Shown: positions 6,283 through 6,978 of the stretch, one piece after another
Layout: each line of letters begins with the position of its first letter
Position numbering within the stretch: the stretch's first letter is position 1
Source: an uncultured Gammaproteobacteria bacterium
Lineage (GTDB): Bacteria > Pseudomonadota > Gammaproteobacteria > GCA-001735895
DNA: 6,978 nucleotides
Direction: 5' to 3'
NCBI GenBank assembly: GCA_945787265.1
Contig: CALZHS010000267.1
Location: forward strand, 1-6,978
Position numbers and translations under genes: made by a program
Notes under the pieces: model-generated
The model's database searches: none
The model's input: the letters and a program-made list of their open reading frames with translations, nothing else
What the model was told of the DNA's origin: nothing

Positions 6283-6795
6283 ATGACAGGCTTCAACCTC
6301 GATGATTTCATACTGCAATTGCGCGCCGCTGCAGGTGAATCCGAACCGGTGCAGAAAGTGCGATTTCAGGATACGCAGGCGATCAGTAGAGCGATGCCCG
6401 AGTTCGAAAACGATGATGAAGTCCTGTTTGAGGACGACAGCGTATCGATCTGGTTTGTGCGCTTCATGCCGGGCCTGCACGTGCCGCCGCACGATCATCA
6501 GACAACAGCAACCATCGGCGTTTACGAAGGGGCTGAAGATAATCACTTTTACCTGCGCGAGGGCGGACAGTTGGTTCACAAATCCACCCGGCGGGTTGAG
6601 CCCGGCGACGTGATTGCGCTGAAACCGGATGGCATCCACTCGGTCGAGGCGGCCAACGGTAAGCAAAGCTGCGGGATTCATGTTTACCTGGCCAGGTTGA
6701 CCACCATTGAGCGCTCGCTGTTCGACTGGGAAACCGGCGAGGCTGCGCCGTTTAGCGACGACAACTACGATCGCATGAAGCGAATGACGGCCTAG
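6283..6795 (+). CDS. Cupin protein, cysteine/3-mercaptopropionate dioxygenase-like
   Basis: The 170-residue cytoplasmic protein is a single double-stranded beta-helix domain. Cupin motif 1 is PPHDHQTTATIGVYEG (68-83), giving metal ligands H70 and H72. Motif 2 is GDVIALKPDGIHSV (108-121), giving the third ligand H119. There is no Glu four to six residues after HxH, which separates it from Glu-bearing cupins, including the DMSP lyases DddQ, DddW and DddK, and points to the three-His thiol dioxygenases that oxidise cysteine or 3-mercaptopropionate to the sulfinate. H133 and Y135 (GIHVYLARL) lie 14 and 16 residues after H119, close to the His-x-Tyr outer-sphere pair of those enzymes; the Ser that normally precedes them by two positions is Gly here. 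Length is near the bacterial family norm. It is third in the run with the threonine aldolase and DddP-like genes. The thiol substrate is unproven, and it may belong to an uncharacterised thiol-dioxygenase-like cupin branch. Confidence 0.78.
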   Translation: MTGFNLDDFILQLRAAAGESEPVQKVRFQDTQAISRAMPEFENDDEVLFEDDSVSIWFVRFMPGLHVPPHDHQTTATIGVYEGAEDNHFYLREGGQLVHKSTRRVEPGDVIALKPDGIHSVEAANGKQSCGIHVYLARLTTIERSLFDWETGEAAPFSDDNYDRMKRMTA

Positions 6796-6894
6796 AAATC
6801 TCTAGATAGTGGGCAGCTGCCCACAAAAATTAATTCTAAATTTATTGGGCGAAAATCTTGTCATGGAAAAGGTTCGGGATTCAGGGAGCGAAAA
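6796..6894. promoter_or_regulatory. Intergenic region between cupin and LrgB-like gene
   Basis: This 99-base, AT-rich gap separates the operon from the next gene. It holds a weak 5-base-stem inverted repeat, CTAGA-AATC-TCTAG (6792-6805, overlapping the cupin stop codon), directly followed by a perfect 16-base palindrome at 6809-6824. No convincing -35/-10 pair was found. GGGAG at 6884-6888 is a good ribosome binding site for the ATG at 6895. Confidence 0.4.
6809..6824. repeat. Perfect 16-bp palindrome GTGGGCAGCTGCCCAC
   Basis: The sequence equals its own reverse complement and does not extend further (A on both sides). In RNA it can form a 6-bp stem with a 4-base AGCT loop, followed on the plus strand by ACAAAAAT rather than a T-run, so it is a poor intrinsic terminator in either direction. 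It may be an operator for a dimeric regulator, a weak terminator or an mRNA-end stabiliser. Confidence 0.5.
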
Positions 6895-6978
6895 ATGAGC
6901 GATGAGCAGAAGCTTTATAGTATCTGGGTCTACCTGCAGGCCGAACCGCTTTTCTGGTTAACCCTGACCATCGGCGCT
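6895..6978 (+). CDS. N-terminus of a membrane protein, probably LrgB/CidB-like (partial)
   Basis: From the ATG at 6895, preceded by GGGAG at 6884-6888, the frame is open for 28 codons to the window edge. After a short polar start (MSDEQKLYS) the sequence IWVYLQAEPLFWLTLTIGA resembles the first helix of LrgB/CidB family proteins as I recall them. These are inner-membrane proteins linked to murein hydrolase control or to export of small organic acids. LrgB is normally preceded by an LrgA gene, but here the cupin gene lies upstream, so it may be a lone or fused copy. With only 28 residues the assignment is tentative. The 99-base gap and the palindrome suggest a separate transcription unit from the operon. 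Confidence 0.5.
   Translation, partial: MSDEQKLYSIWVYLQAEPLFWLTLTIGA

Noticed and set aside
6283..6795. Cupin-type DMSP lyase (DddQ, DddW or DddK)
   Set aside because: Those carry a Glu and Tyr after the HxH motif (HxHxxxExY pattern as I recall it). Here HDHQTTATIGVYEG lacks the Glu, so a thiol-dioxygenase-like cupin fits better.
6809..6830. Intrinsic terminator after the cupin gene
   Set aside because: The palindrome can form a hairpin, but the following plus-strand bases are A-rich rather than T-rich, and no T-run follows on the minus strand.
6863..6898. An 11-codon frame (ATG to TGA) overlapping the LrgB-like start as ATGA, a possible leader peptide
   Set aside because: There is no convincing ribosome binding site, no codon run typical of attenuators and no nearby terminator pair; chance is more likely.

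Overview
This window looks like chromosomal DNA from a free-living, GC-rich proteobacterium. The protein similarities (an LtaE-type threonine aldolase, a YcaD-like MFS carrier, a DddP-like M24 protein) fit best with a marine gammaproteobacterium. That placement is inferred from remembered protein families, not from a marker gene. No RNA gene, insertion sequence, CRISPR array or phage gene was seen. Genes fill almost the whole window, and the longest gaps are about 100 bases.

Layout. (1) Positions 1-1104, minus strand: the N-terminal 368 residues of a DadA/glycine-oxidase-type FAD oxidoreductase whose C-terminus lies outside the window. (2) A divergent 103-base gap, then 1208-1975, plus strand: a TauD/TfdA-type Fe(II)/2-oxoglutarate dioxygenase that appears to lack a short conserved internal segment. 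(3) 2725-1982, minus strand, converging on it with 6 bases between: a PAPS-type sulfotransferase frame interrupted by one in-frame TAG. It overlaps by ATGA with (4) 3879-2722, minus strand, a YcaD-like MFS transporter. (5) A second divergent gap, then a plus-strand run: threonine aldolase (3986-5011), a DddP-like M24-fold protein (5019-6251) and a small cupin resembling thiol dioxygenases (6283-6795). (6) After a 99-base gap with a perfect 16-base palindrome, the first 28 codons of a membrane protein, probably LrgB/CidB-like (from 6895).

How the genes may work together. The plus-strand trio is tightly spaced and probably one operon. Threonine aldolase cleaves beta-hydroxy amino acids. The M24 protein has lost the second histidine of the peptidase motif but keeps the residues that I recall as metal ligands and catalytic residues of the DMSP lyase DddP. 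The cupin has the His-x-His...His metal site and the His-x-Tyr pair of cysteine/3-mercaptopropionate dioxygenases. With a TauD-family enzyme, a sulfotransferase and an amino-acid-type FAD oxidase next door, the window reads as a small-molecule catabolic region with an organosulfur and amino-acid flavour. No substrate can be fixed from sequence alone.

The most notable points are the DddP-like protein beside a thiol-dioxygenase-like cupin, and two adjacent convergent genes that both carry apparent lesions: a nonsense codon in the sulfotransferase and a loss of about 17 residues covering the GGDT region in the dioxygenase.
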